A DNA stretch of 32,389 nt from an uncultured Oscillospiraceae bacterium (GCA_900540295.1 UQFM01000014.1:1-32389); one strand, 5' to 3'. Shown: positions 24,094-31,528, counted from the first letter of the stretch. Notes: generated by a model not told the origin, from the letters alone. A program made the numbers and translations.

Positions 24094-25263
24094 ATGACAG
24101 AAGAAAATTTACAGACGGCTGTAAAAAAATTTGAAGAACTTGTTCGCGAGCAATCCGCACGCTCTGACCGCATTAAAGCAGAAAAAGAGTTTTTAGATTT
24201 TGACAGCTTAGATAAAATCATTATCGGTGTATGCGGCGGCGACGGCATCGGTCCGATTATCACAAAAGAATCGGCAAGAGTGTTGGAATATATGCTCGCC
24301 GATGAAGTAAAAAGCGGGAAAGTGGAATTCCGTCCGATTGACGGCTTGACAATCGAAAACCGTGTTGCGGTTATGAAAGCGATTCCCGACGATGTGTTGG
24401 AAGAACTGAAAGCCTGCCATGTCATTTTAAAAGGACCGACAACCACCCCGCAGGCAGGCGACCCGTGGCCGAATATTGAGAGTGCAAACGTTGCGATGCG
24501 CAAAGCACTGGATTTGTTTGCAAACGTGCGCCCCGTAAAGGTGAAAGAGCAAGGCATTGACTGGACATTCTTCCGTGAAAATACCGAAGGTGCTTACGCA
24601 GTCGGTTCGAAAGGCGTCAATGTAGACGATGACCTTTCCATTGACTTTGTGGTTACAACCAGCGAAGGCAGTGAACGTATTGCAAGACTTGCATATGATT
24701 ATGCGCGTAAAAACGGCAAGGAACGTGTATCTATCATCAATAAAGCAAATGTGATTAAAACCACAGACGGAAAATTCCTGCGCATCTGCAAAAAAGTCGG
24801 TGAAGAATATCCCGATATTACAACGGATGAATGGTATGTTGACATTACCACGGCGAAACTGATTGATGAAAAACGCAGAAAAGATTTTAAGGTCTTTATT
24901 TTACCTAATCTGTACGGCGATATCATCACCGATGAAGCCGCAGAATTTCAGGGCGGCGTCGGCACGGCAGGCAGTGCGAATCTCGGCAAACGGTATGCGA
25001 TGTTTGAAGCAATTCACGGTTCTGCACCGCGTATGATTCGCGAAGGCAGAGGGCAATATGCAGACCCGTGCTCCATGCTTCGTGCAAGCGTTATGCTGCT
25101 TTCGCACATCGGCAAACAGAAACAGGCAGATTTATTGGAGCGTGCTTTAGATATTTGTATGTTTGAAGAAAAGAAACTGCAAATTACGGGTCGTGAAGAC
25201 GGTGCGACATGCAATGCCTTCGGCGATTATGTAATGGAAACCGTAAAACGGTTGTCTAAATGA
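24094..25263 (+). CDS. icd: Isocitrate dehydrogenase (isocitrate/isopropylmalate family)
   Basis: The enzyme oxidises isocitrate to 2-oxoglutarate and, with the adjacent aconitase, feeds glutamate synthesis. The 389-aa product has an N-terminal helical extension of about 40 residues, then GGDGIGPIITKE, KGPTTTPQAGDPWPNIESANVAMRK (substrate phosphate/carboxylate contacts), FFRENTEGAYAVGSKGV, NKANVIKTTDG (catalytic Lys region) and ILPNLYGDIITDEAAEFQGG (metal Asp). Context makes isocitrate more likely than isopropylmalate, since no leu genes are present. I cannot decide NAD or NADP from sequence alone. I start it at the ATG at 24094, 9 nt after GGAG. Confidence 0.88.
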   Translation: MTEENLQTAVKKFEELVREQSARSDRIKAEKEFLDFDSLDKIIIGVCGGDGIGPIITKESARVLEYMLADEVKSGKVEFRPIDGLTIENRVAVMKAIPDDVLEELKACHVILKGPTTTPQAGDPWPNIESANVAMRKALDLFANVRPVKVKEQGIDWTFFRENTEGAYAVGSKGVNVDDDLSIDFVVTTSEGSERIARLAYDYARKNGKERVSIINKANVIKTTDGKFLRICKKVGEEYPDITTDEWYVDITTAKLIDEKRRKDFKVFILPNLYGDIITDEAAEFQGGVGTAGSANLGKRYAMFEAIHGSAPRMIREGRGQYADPCSMLRASVMLLSHIGKQKQADLLERALDICMFEEKKLQITGREDGATCNAFGDYVMETVKRLSK

Positions 25264-25274
25264 GGTGAAAAGCT

Positions 25275-25904
25275 GTGGCAAAGGGCGATGTATCTCTTTC
25301 TGTGATTAAGCGTCTCCCCCGCTATTACAGATTTTTAGGCGAAATTAAACGTGCGGGTATTCAGCGCGTTTCCAGCGGAGAACTGTCAAAAAAGATGGGC
25401 TTTACCGCCTCTCAGATTCGTCAGGACTTAAACTGTTTCGGCGGATTCGGTCAGCAGGGCTACGGGTACAACGTAGAACAGTTGTATGATGAAATCGGTA
25501 AAATCCTCGGCGTGCATCAAAAAGCAAAGACCGTGTTGATTGGCGCGGGCAACTTAGGCAGAGCCGTCGCCGCGCATATGTCTTTTGAAGAGCGCGGATT
25601 TAATCTAATCGGTATTTTTGATAAAAACGAAGCGCTTGCAGGTCAGCTCGTTCGCAATTTACCCATTCGGCATATTGACGGGTTATATGATTTTTGCAGG
25701 GATAACAAGCCTACCGTTGCCGTACTGTGTATTCCGAGCGAAAGTGCAAAAGAAATTACAGATGAGCTTGTTAAGCTTGGTGTGAAAGGCTTTTGGAATT
25801 TCAGTCATTACGATATTGCTGTCAATCATCCGGAAGTTGCCGTCGAGAATGTACACTTATCGGACAGCTTAATGACCCTAAGCTTTCATGTGAACAATTT
25901 ATAA
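25275..25904 (+). CDS. rex: Redox-sensing transcriptional repressor Rex
   Basis: Rex senses the NADH/NAD+ ratio. It binds operators when NADH is low and releases them when NADH rises, which controls fermentation and, in clostridia, glycolytic genes. The 209-aa product has a winged-helix N-terminus (ISSGELSKKMGFTASQIRQDL-like region near 33-53, then CFGGFGQQGYGYNV). A Rossmann domain follows (TVLIGAGNLGRAVA near 87-100, FDKNE near 117), with a C-terminal domain-swap helix. The start is GTG at 25275 with GAGGTG 7 nt upstream. It sits 11 bp after icd, so its expression is tied to acn-icd. Confidence 0.96.
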   Translation: MAKGDVSLSVIKRLPRYYRFLGEIKRAGIQRVSSGELSKKMGFTASQIRQDLNCFGGFGQQGYGYNVEQLYDEIGKILGVHQKAKTVLIGAGNLGRAVAAHMSFEERGFNLIGIFDKNEALAGQLVRNLPIRHIDGLYDFCRDNKPTVAVLCIPSESAKEITDELVKLGVKGFWNFSHYDIAVNHPEVAVENVHLSDSLMTLSFHVNNL

Positions 25905-25919
25905 TTTTTGTTAAAACGC

Positions 25920-25953
25920 AAAACCGACTTTCCGTAAAAAGAAAGTCGGTTTT
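25920..25953. terminator. Bidirectional intrinsic terminator between rex and yaiI
   Basis: AAAACCGACTTTC pairs perfectly with GAAAGTCGGTTTT around an 8-nt loop. The A and T ends let it work on both strands. The yaiI stop codon is built into its right flank. Confidence 0.9.
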
Positions 25954-26392
25954 AATTTGTTTCTGTTTTCTGTATTAAACGAATCAGAGCCGTTTCGAAA
26001 GCTTTATCTTGTATTGCTTCCCGTTTTTTCGGACCTTTTAGATGCGCCCCCGCCATGCGCTGCTTTTTATGTATATGACGGCTGAACAACAAGTCGTCTA
26101 TATTCTGCTGCGTAAAAATCAGCCCGTTCTGATTTAAAGCCTGTGCATTCCGCGCAAGGCACATGGCGGCGAGCCCATAGTCCTGCGTTACAACAATATC
26201 CTGCGGCGCAATTAAATTCGCAATTTGAAAATCCGCACTGTCCGCACCTTTCGAGACTGTAATCACTTTGGCAGATACATCAAAAACATGCGCCGTATCA
26301 CAAACAATTACGCAGGGAACGTGAAATTGTTCTGCAATTTTTAAAGATAGATGCACCACAGGGCAACCGTCGGCGTCTATAACAATTTTCAC
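25952..26392 (-). CDS. yaiI: YaiI/YqxD family protein (DUF188)
   Basis: The 146-aa product belongs to the YaiI/YqxD (DUF188) family, which has a PIN-like nuclease fold but no established substrate. MKIVIDADGCPV at residues 1-12 supplies the first acidic metal ligands (Asp6, Asp8). VSKGADSADFQIANL, IVVTQDYGLAAMCLARNAQALNQNG and a basic GAHLKGPKKREA stretch follow. The start is GTG at 26392, which overlaps the stop of the AbrB gene by 4 bp (GTGA), so the two are coupled. Confidence 0.92.
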   Translation of the reverse strand: MKIVIDADGCPVVHLSLKIAEQFHVPCVIVCDTAHVFDVSAKVITVSKGADSADFQIANLIAPQDIVVTQDYGLAAMCLARNAQALNQNGLIFTQQNIDDLLFSRHIHKKQRMAGAHLKGPKKREAIQDKAFETALIRLIQKTETN

Positions 26393-26685
26393 TTTACAAC
26401 TCCGGAATTCGCTTCCCCGCTGTCCTGCTCAGTTTCATTTACAATTTGATTCATTTTTTTAAGACAGTTTTTACAAATTTTCATTCCGCCGAATTCAATC
26501 ATATCGTCCGCGTTGTCACAAAACACACAAGCTGGCACATATTTTTTTAAAATAACAGCATCTTCCTCTGTATAAAATTCGACAAAACTTTTATCATCAA
26601 CCAAATGCAGTAATCTGCGAACCTCCATCGGCAGAACAATTCTGCCCATTTTATCCAACCCGCGGACAATTCCTGTCGATTTCAT
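26389..26685 (-). CDS. AbrB/SpoVT-type transcriptional regulator with Cys4 motif
   Basis: The 98-aa product begins with an AbrB swapped-hairpin DNA-binding domain (STGIVRGLDKMGRIVLPMEVRR, residues 3-24). In place of the usual C-terminal multimerisation domain it has Cys53-x2-Cys56-x14-Cys71-x2-Cys74, which should bind zinc. I chose the ATG at 26685, with GAGGTG upstream. The longer frame to 26745 runs through the promoter. It is likely a transition-state or sporulation-timing regulator by analogy with AbrB and SpoVT, and an inverted repeat over its promoter suggests autoregulation. Targets are unknown. Confidence 0.85.
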   Translation of the reverse strand: MKSTGIVRGLDKMGRIVLPMEVRRLLHLVDDKSFVEFYTEEDAVILKKYVPACVFCDNADDMIEFGGMKICKNCLKKMNQIVNETEQDSGEANSGVVK

Positions 26686-26706
26686 AGAAAACACCTCTTT
26701 CACTGT

Positions 26707-26735
26707 ATTATTGCATTTTTTGACATTTTTGTCAA
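26707..26735 (-). promoter_or_regulatory. Promoter of the AbrB gene with overlapping inverted repeat
   Basis: On the minus strand TTGACA (26730-26735), 17 bp and extended -10 TGCAATAAT (AATAAT at 26707-26712). The -35 is one arm of a perfect dyad, TTGACA-N4-TGTCAA (26720-26735), a likely operator. Confidence 0.65.
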
Positions 26736-26786
26736 TAACAGTCATAGGATGATTTTTTCAGAAATATATATTATACGGTGATAGAA

Positions 26787-27368
26787 ATGATGAATTACAT
26801 TTGGCCGCTTATGATACTGCTTTCGATTCTGTATGCTTTCCTGTCGGGAACGGTTGCAGATACAGGCGAAGCCGTATTTGCTTCCGTAACGGAAGCGGTT
26901 ACATTAACGGTTAAAATGCTTGGCATGTTTTGCTTTTGGAGCGGGATGATGCAAATTGCAAAAGCATCCGGATTGACCAATATCATTTCAAAACTGCTCT
27001 CGCCTGTTTTAAATCGAATTTTTCCGAGCCTTAAGAATAATGCCGACACTAAAAATGCAGTTTCTATGAATATTACCGCCAATTTATTGGGACTCGGCAA
27101 TGCCGCAACACCTTTGGGAATTGAAGCTATGCGGCGTTTGCAGGCGCAGTCCCATGAAAAAACAGTTGCGAGTAATGATATGATTTTGTTTGTCGTATTA
27201 AATACCGCTTGCATTCGCCTAATTCCGACCACCGTAGCTATGCTGCGCCATGAAGCAGGAGCCGCCGCGCCTATGGATATCCTGCCGGCAACCTTACTTA
27301 CCTCATTGCTCTCCTGTACTTGCGGTCTGACGGCGGCACGCGTATTTGAGGGAAAAAAGCATGAATAA
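26787..27368 (+). CDS. spmA: Spore maturation protein A
   Basis: SpmA is an integral membrane protein needed, with SpmB, for full dehydration of the spore core and normal heat resistance. The 193-aa product is a nucleoside-transporter-gate (Gate) domain protein. It has MLGMFCFWSGMMQIAKASGL near residues 50-70, ISKLLSPVLNRIFPSL, and NITANLLGLGNAATPLGIEAM near 95-116, which is highly typical. I start it at the ATG at 26787 (GGTG 6 nt upstream). GTG at 26778 and ATG at 26790 are alternatives. I could not identify its promoter with confidence. Confidence 0.94.
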   Translation: MMNYIWPLMILLSILYAFLSGTVADTGEAVFASVTEAVTLTVKMLGMFCFWSGMMQIAKASGLTNIISKLLSPVLNRIFPSLKNNADTKNAVSMNITANLLGLGNAATPLGIEAMRRLQAQSHEKTVASNDMILFVVLNTACIRLIPTTVAMLRHEAGAAAPMDILPATLLTSLLSCTCGLTAARVFEGKKHE

Positions 27369-27882
27369 TATCGGAACATATGCACTTTTACTATTTATCA
27401 GTATCATCCTGCTTTTTGCTTTTTTTCAAAAAACCGCAATTTTTGACTGTTTTTTGGCAGGTGCAAAAGACGGTATTCAAAACGCTGTCAGCATTCTTCC
27501 CGCTTTAGTCGCATTATTGTTTGCGGTAAAACTGTTAACTGCTTGCGGTATTACCGACACCGTTACGCATGCGCTTGCGCCGATACTTCAAAAAATCGGA
27601 TTTCCGGCAGAAGTACTGCCGCTTTGCATTCTGAGCCCGATTTCGGGCAGCGGTTCTTTAAGTGCATATCAGGATATTTTGTCCGCTTACGGTGCTGATT
27701 CTTACATCGGCAGAGTCGCCTCCGTCATTGCGGGCGCAACGGAAACCACCTTTTATGCGGTTACCGTCTATTACGGAGCAATCGGCGTAAAAAAAATTCG
27801 GCACACAGTTGCCGCAGCGCTGTGTGCCGATATTGCAGGATTTATTTTTGCAAGCTTTTTTGTCCGTTTATTTTTCGATTAA
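27361..27882 (+). CDS. spmB: Spore maturation protein B
   Basis: This is the partner of SpmA in spore-core dehydration. The 173-aa membrane protein is also a Gate-domain type, with FDCFLAGAKDGIQNAVSILPALVALLFAV near residues 29-57, GFPAEVLPLCILSPISGSGSLSAYQDIL near 82-109 and SVIAGATETTFYAVTVYYG near 121-139. The ATG at 27361 lies inside the end of spmA (8 bp overlap), so the two are coupled. The last 15 bp overlap the 3' end of gpmI tail to tail, and an opposite-strand terminator is embedded in its coding sequence. The longer frame from 27346 is unlikely. Confidence 0.94.
   Translation: MNNIGTYALLLFISIILLFAFFQKTAIFDCFLAGAKDGIQNAVSILPALVALLFAVKLLTACGITDTVTHALAPILQKIGFPAEVLPLCILSPISGSGSLSAYQDILSAYGADSYIGRVASVIAGATETTFYAVTVYYGAIGVKKIRHTVAAALCADIAGFIFASFFVRLFFD
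27789..27829 (-). terminator. Terminator of pgk-tpiA-gpmI, inside spmB
   Basis: On the minus strand CGGCACACAG pairs perfectly with CTGTGTGCCG (27799-27808 with 27820-27829) around an 11-nt loop, followed by AA and TTTTTTTT (27789-27796). It lies about 40 bp past the gpmI stop, entirely within the spmB reading frame. On the plus strand no T-run follows, so spmAB transcription should pass. Confidence 0.88.
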
Positions 27883-29403
27883 CGAAACGCCTTTCATTTC
27901 AGCGGGCTTCTCAAGCCCCATAATGTCCAACATAGTCGGAGAAAGGTCACAGAGCTTACCGCCCTCTGCTTTCAGCTTGCAGTCTTTACCGACAATAACC
28001 AGCGGAACGGGATTGGTTGTATGTGCGGTAAACGGTGAACCGTCATCCTCATACATTTTATCGGCGTTGCCGTGGTCTGCCGTAATTAAAATCACACCGT
28101 CCATTTGCATAACGGCATCCACAAGCTTACCGACACAAGTATCGACTGCCTCAACAGCCTTTACAGCGGCATCAAAAATACCCGTGTGCCCAACCATATC
28201 ACAGTTTGCATAGTTAAGAATGACAACATCATATTTGCCGCTTAAAATCCGTTCACAAGCCGCATCGCAAACCTCATACGCACTCATTTCGGGCTTTAAG
28301 TCAAATGTGGAAATTTTCGGAGAATCAATCAGCACACGGTCTTCACCCGGATAGACTTTTTCCTCGCCGCCATTGTAGAAAAACGTTACATGTGCATATT
28401 TTTGTGTTTCCGCAATGCGCAACTGTGTTTTGCCGAGCTTAGAAAGATACTCGCCCATTGTGTTTGTCAGCGCCTCAGGCTTAAAAGCCACTTCGACATT
28501 GGGCATTTCCGCATCATATTGTGTCATGCAGACGTAATACAGCGGGAAAAACGCTTTTCTTTCAAAGCCGTTAAAGTTCGGGTCAACAAAGGTGCGTGTG
28601 ATTTCGCGTGCGCGGTCGGGACGGAAGTTGAAGAAAATCACAGAATCGTTTGCGCAAATTGCCGCACCGTCTTTCAGAACAGTCGGCATAACAAATTCAT
28701 CCGTCAGATTTTTGCCGTCTCCATCAACCGTCTCATAAGATGCTTTCACAGCGGTCAAAGCATCGTCTGCCGCTATTCCTTCGCGGTTCACCATGGCATT
28801 GTACGCCAAACCGACGCGATCCCACATATTGTCACGATCCATTGCATAAAAACGTCCCATAACCGTTGCAATTTTTCCGACGCCGATTTCCCGACACTTG
28901 TTCTCAAGTTCTTCAATAAATTCAACGCCTGAGCTCGGCGGTACATCGCGTCCGTCCAAAAGCGCATGCACATAGACTTTTTCAAGCCCGTTCTGCTTGG
29001 CCAACTCCAAAAGCGCATATAAATGTGTGTTGTGACTGTGTACACCGCCGTCGGACAAAAGCCCGATGAAGTGCAAAGCAGAATCATGTTTTTTGCAATT
29101 TTCAATCGCATTTACAAAGGCTTCGTTGTGGAAAAAATCGCCGTCTGCAATGGATTTTGTAATGCGGGTCAGTTCCTGATATACCACACGGCCTGCGCCG
29201 ATATTGGTATGACCGACTTCACTGTTGCCCATCTGCCCATCGGGCAAACCGACATCCATACCCGATGCGCCGATATAGGTCATCGGGTTGTTTTTCATAA
29301 TTTCGTCCAGTCTCGGTGTTTTTGCGGCAGTAATGGCATTGCCGTAATCCGACGGATTATAGCCGAAACCGTCCATAATACATAATACAACAGGTTTTTT
29401 CAT
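27868..29403 (-). CDS. gpmI: 2,3-bisphosphoglycerate-independent phosphoglycerate mutase
   Basis: GpmI is the Mn2+-dependent enzyme that interconverts 3- and 2-phosphoglycerate in glycolysis. The 511-aa product has the alkaline-phosphatase-type core, with metal-ligand Asp11 in MDGFGYN, the phosphoserine nucleophile Ser61 in GQMGNSEVGHTNIGAGR, HSHNTHL and GDGRDVPP-type sequence near 120-155, and the late metal site TADHGNADKM. I chose the ATG at 29403, 6 nt after AGGTG. An in-frame GTG at 29412 lies within that site. It follows tpiA by 20 bp. Confidence 0.97.
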   Translation of the reverse strand: MKKPVVLCIMDGFGYNPSDYGNAITAAKTPRLDEIMKNNPMTYIGASGMDVGLPDGQMGNSEVGHTNIGAGRVVYQELTRITKSIADGDFFHNEAFVNAIENCKKHDSALHFIGLLSDGGVHSHNTHLYALLELAKQNGLEKVYVHALLDGRDVPPSSGVEFIEELENKCREIGVGKIATVMGRFYAMDRDNMWDRVGLAYNAMVNREGIAADDALTAVKASYETVDGDGKNLTDEFVMPTVLKDGAAICANDSVIFFNFRPDRAREITRTFVDPNFNGFERKAFFPLYYVCMTQYDAEMPNVEVAFKPEALTNTMGEYLSKLGKTQLRIAETQKYAHVTFFYNGGEEKVYPGEDRVLIDSPKISTFDLKPEMSAYEVCDAACERILSGKYDVVILNYANCDMVGHTGIFDAAVKAVEAVDTCVGKLVDAVMQMDGVILITADHGNADKMYEDDGSPFTAHTTNPVPLVIVGKDCKLKAEGGKLCDLSPTMLDIMGLEKPAEMKGVSLIEK

Positions 29404-29423
29404 GGATTTCACCTAAAATTTCA

Positions 29424-30191
29424 TTATTTGGATGCTGCTGCAACAATTTTTGCAAAATCAGGTGCTTTTAAGGATGCGCCGCCGATTAAACCGCCGTCAA
29501 CATTTACCTTTGCCACCAATTCATCCGCATTTGCCGCATTCATAGAACCGCCGTACTGAATTGTAACGGTTTCCGCAACATCCTCGCCGTACGCTTCTGC
29601 AATCGCCGCACGGACATAGCCGTTACCTTCATCCGCCTGGTCTGCGGTTGCAGTAACACCTGTACCGATTGCCCAAACGGGTTCATAAGCGATGATTACA
29701 TTTTGCAGCTGCTCTTTTGTCACATTGGTCAGTGCCATTTTGGTTTGGAATTTCAAAAGTGTTTCGGTATAACCGAGTTCTCTCTGTTCCAGCGTCTCGC
29801 CAACACAAATAATTGCTTTTAAGCCTGCGTTCAATGCTGCCAAGGAACGAAGATTGACAGTCTGATCGGTCTCGCCGAAATATGTTCTGCGCTCGCTGTG
29901 GCCGATTACAACGTATTCTACGCCTGCTTCTTTAAGCATATCCGCCGAAATTTCGCCTGTATATGCACCGCTGGCTTTGAAATGTACGTTTTCCGCACCG
30001 ATTTTAATGTTAGAGCCTTTTGCCGCCTCAACAGCCGCAGGAATATCAATGAACGGCACGCAAAGTACAACATCACAGTTTGCGTCTGCAACCAAGGGTT
30101 TCATTTCTTCAATCAAAGCTTTCGCTTCAGCAGGGGTTTTGTTCATTTTCCAGTTGCCTGCAATAACAGCTTTACGGACTGCTTTATTCAT
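29424..30191 (-). CDS. tpiA: Triosephosphate isomerase
   Basis: TpiA interconverts dihydroxyacetone phosphate and glyceraldehyde-3-phosphate. The 255-aa product has the normal length and all catalytic residues: Lys15 in GNWKMN, His98 in IGHSERR, Glu170 in AYEPVWAIGTG, followed by the flexible loop 6 region and the phosphate-binding QYGGSMN and GGLIGGASL. AGGAG lies upstream of the ATG at 30191. It is the middle gene of pgk-tpiA-gpmI. Gap and eno, the other usual partners, are not in the window. Confidence 0.98.
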   Translation of the reverse strand: MNKAVRKAVIAGNWKMNKTPAEAKALIEEMKPLVADANCDVVLCVPFIDIPAAVEAAKGSNIKIGAENVHFKASGAYTGEISADMLKEAGVEYVVIGHSERRTYFGETDQTVNLRSLAALNAGLKAIICVGETLEQRELGYTETLLKFQTKMALTNVTKEQLQNVIIAYEPVWAIGTGVTATADQADEGNGYVRAAIAEAYGEDVAETVTIQYGGSMNAANADELVAKVNVDGGLIGGASLKAPDFAKIVAAASK

Positions 30192-30214
30192 AATTATTAC
30201 TCCTATTCATATGC

Positions 30215-30257
30215 CGAATCCCGATAGGGAAAATTCCCTATCGGGGTTCGTTTTTTT
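30215..30257 (+). terminator. Very strong hairpin with plus-strand T-run (tpiA-pgk gap)
   Basis: CGAATCCCGATAGGGAA pairs with TTCCCTATCGGGGTTCG (one G-U wobble, 17 bp stem, minimal loop) and is followed on the plus strand by TTTTTTT, which overlaps the pgk stop codon. As a terminator it points the wrong way for pgk-tpiA, so for that transcript it is only an intercistronic hairpin. It would stop plus-strand (antisense) transcripts. Confidence 0.8.
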
Positions 30258-31449
30258 ATTTCTTTTCGTTTAATGCTGCAATGCCGGGCAGCTCTTTGCC
30301 CTCCAAATATTCAAGGGAAGCACCGCCGCCTGTGGAAATGTGTGACATCTTATCTGCAAAACCAAGCTTTTGAATAGCCGCCGCGGAGTCACCGCCGCCG
30401 ATGATGGAAATTGCGCCGCTTTCGGCAATCGCCGTGGCCACGGCAACAGTACCCGAAGCGAAGTTTTCCCATTCGGAAACGCCCATCGGTCCGTTCCAAA
30501 TGACGGTGCCGGCATCCTTGACAGCGTCAGCAAAAATCTTCTGTGTAGCCGGACCGATATCCAAGCCCATCCAACCGTCGGGGATTTCATCGGAGTTGAC
30601 AACCATAGCTTCCGTGTCTGCTTTGTACTCCTTACCGACTTTGTTATCTACAGGAATCAGGAACTGAACGCCCTTTTCCTCTGCCTTTTTCATCATTTCC
30701 GCCGCAAGCTCAACTTTATCTGCTTCCAGCAGAGAATCACCGATTTTATGACCAAGCGACTTCATGAACGTGTATGCCATACCGCCGCCGACAATCAAAG
30801 TGTCGCACTTGTCAATCAAATTGGTGATAACGCCGATTTTATCGGAAACCTTTGCACCGCCGAGAATGGCGACCAACGGTCTTTTCGGATTTTCCAGTGC
30901 GCCGCCGATAAACTGAATTTCTTTTTGAATCAGATATCCGCATGCCGCAGGAAGGAATTCCGCAACACCTGTGGTGGAAGAATGTGCTCTGTGTGCGGAA
31001 CCGAACGCATCGTTAACATACAGTTCAGCCAAAGCCGCGAATTTTTTGGAAAGCTCAACATCATTCTTTGTCTCACCGGGTTCAAAGCGAACATTTTCAA
31101 GCAAAAGCACTTCGCCGTCCTTGAGGGAAGCCGCCAGCGCCTGTGCGCTTTCACCGACAACATCTTCAGCCATTTTGACCTCTTTGCCGAGTAATTCGGA
31201 AAGTCTCGCCGCAACAGGCTTCATGGAAAATTCGGGGTTAACCTCCCCTTTCGGTCTGCCAAGATGCGAGCAAAGAATAACTTTTGCATTGTGGTCGATC
31301 AAGTACTGAATCGTGGGCAAAGACGCAACGATTCTCTTATCGCTCGTAATTACACCGTCTTCCATTTTTACGTTGAAATCACAGCGTACAAGAACACGTT
31401 TGCCTTGAACATCAAGATCCTCTACAGTCATTTTGTTGAGTGCGCTCAT
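30256..31449 (-). CDS. pgk: Phosphoglycerate kinase
   Basis: Pgk transfers phosphate from 1,3-bisphosphoglycerate to ADP. The 397-aa product shows the N-terminal substrate domain (VLVRCDFNVKM, SHLGRPKGEVNPEFSM, LLLENVRFEPGE, HRAHSSTTG), the hinge, and the C-terminal nucleotide domain (ILGGAKVSDKIGVI, WNGPMGVSE, IGGGDSAAAIQKLG, HISTGGGASLEYLEG). I start it at the ATG at 31449, 8 nt after AAAGGA. The ATG at 31458 would leave no room for the ribosome-binding site. It heads pgk-tpiA-gpmI under a consensus promoter overlapped by a Rex-like dyad. Confidence 0.98.
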   Translation of the reverse strand: MSALNKMTVEDLDVQGKRVLVRCDFNVKMEDGVITSDKRIVASLPTIQYLIDHNAKVILCSHLGRPKGEVNPEFSMKPVAARLSELLGKEVKMAEDVVGESAQALAASLKDGEVLLLENVRFEPGETKNDVELSKKFAALAELYVNDAFGSAHRAHSSTTGVAEFLPAACGYLIQKEIQFIGGALENPKRPLVAILGGAKVSDKIGVITNLIDKCDTLIVGGGMAYTFMKSLGHKIGDSLLEADKVELAAEMMKKAEEKGVQFLIPVDNKVGKEYKADTEAMVVNSDEIPDGWMGLDIGPATQKIFADAVKDAGTVIWNGPMGVSEWENFASGTVAVATAIAESGAISIIGGGDSAAAIQKLGFADKMSHISTGGGASLEYLEGKELPGIAALNEKK

Positions 31450-31493
31450 GAAATTCATCCTTTCAAAAGTATGTTTAATCTAATAAAATAACC

Positions 31494-31528
31494 TTGATTA
31501 TTTTATAACAATATACCGTTTTTTTCAA
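31494..31528 (-). promoter_or_regulatory. Sigma-A promoter of pgk with Rex-operator-like dyad
   Basis: On the minus strand TTGAAA (31523-31528), 17 bp and TAAAAT (31500-31505). The -10 lies inside TTGTTATAAAATAATCAA (31494-31511), which matches the clostridial Rex consensus TTGTTAA-N4-TTAACAA at 11 of 14 fixed positions. Binding there would block RNA polymerase. The promoter is well supported and the operator is a hypothesis. Confidence 0.7.

Noticed and set aside
26743..26786. Possible sporulation-sigma promoter for spmA (CATAGGAT with a weak upstream element).
   Set aside because: The -35 matches only about 4 of 7 positions, and other AT-rich alternatives are equally good. Not strong enough to list.
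30370..31194. 274-codon plus-strand open frame opposite pgk, considered as an antisense gene.
   Set aside because: Its sequence is explained by strong codon bias in pgk. It has no start signal and no recognisable motif.
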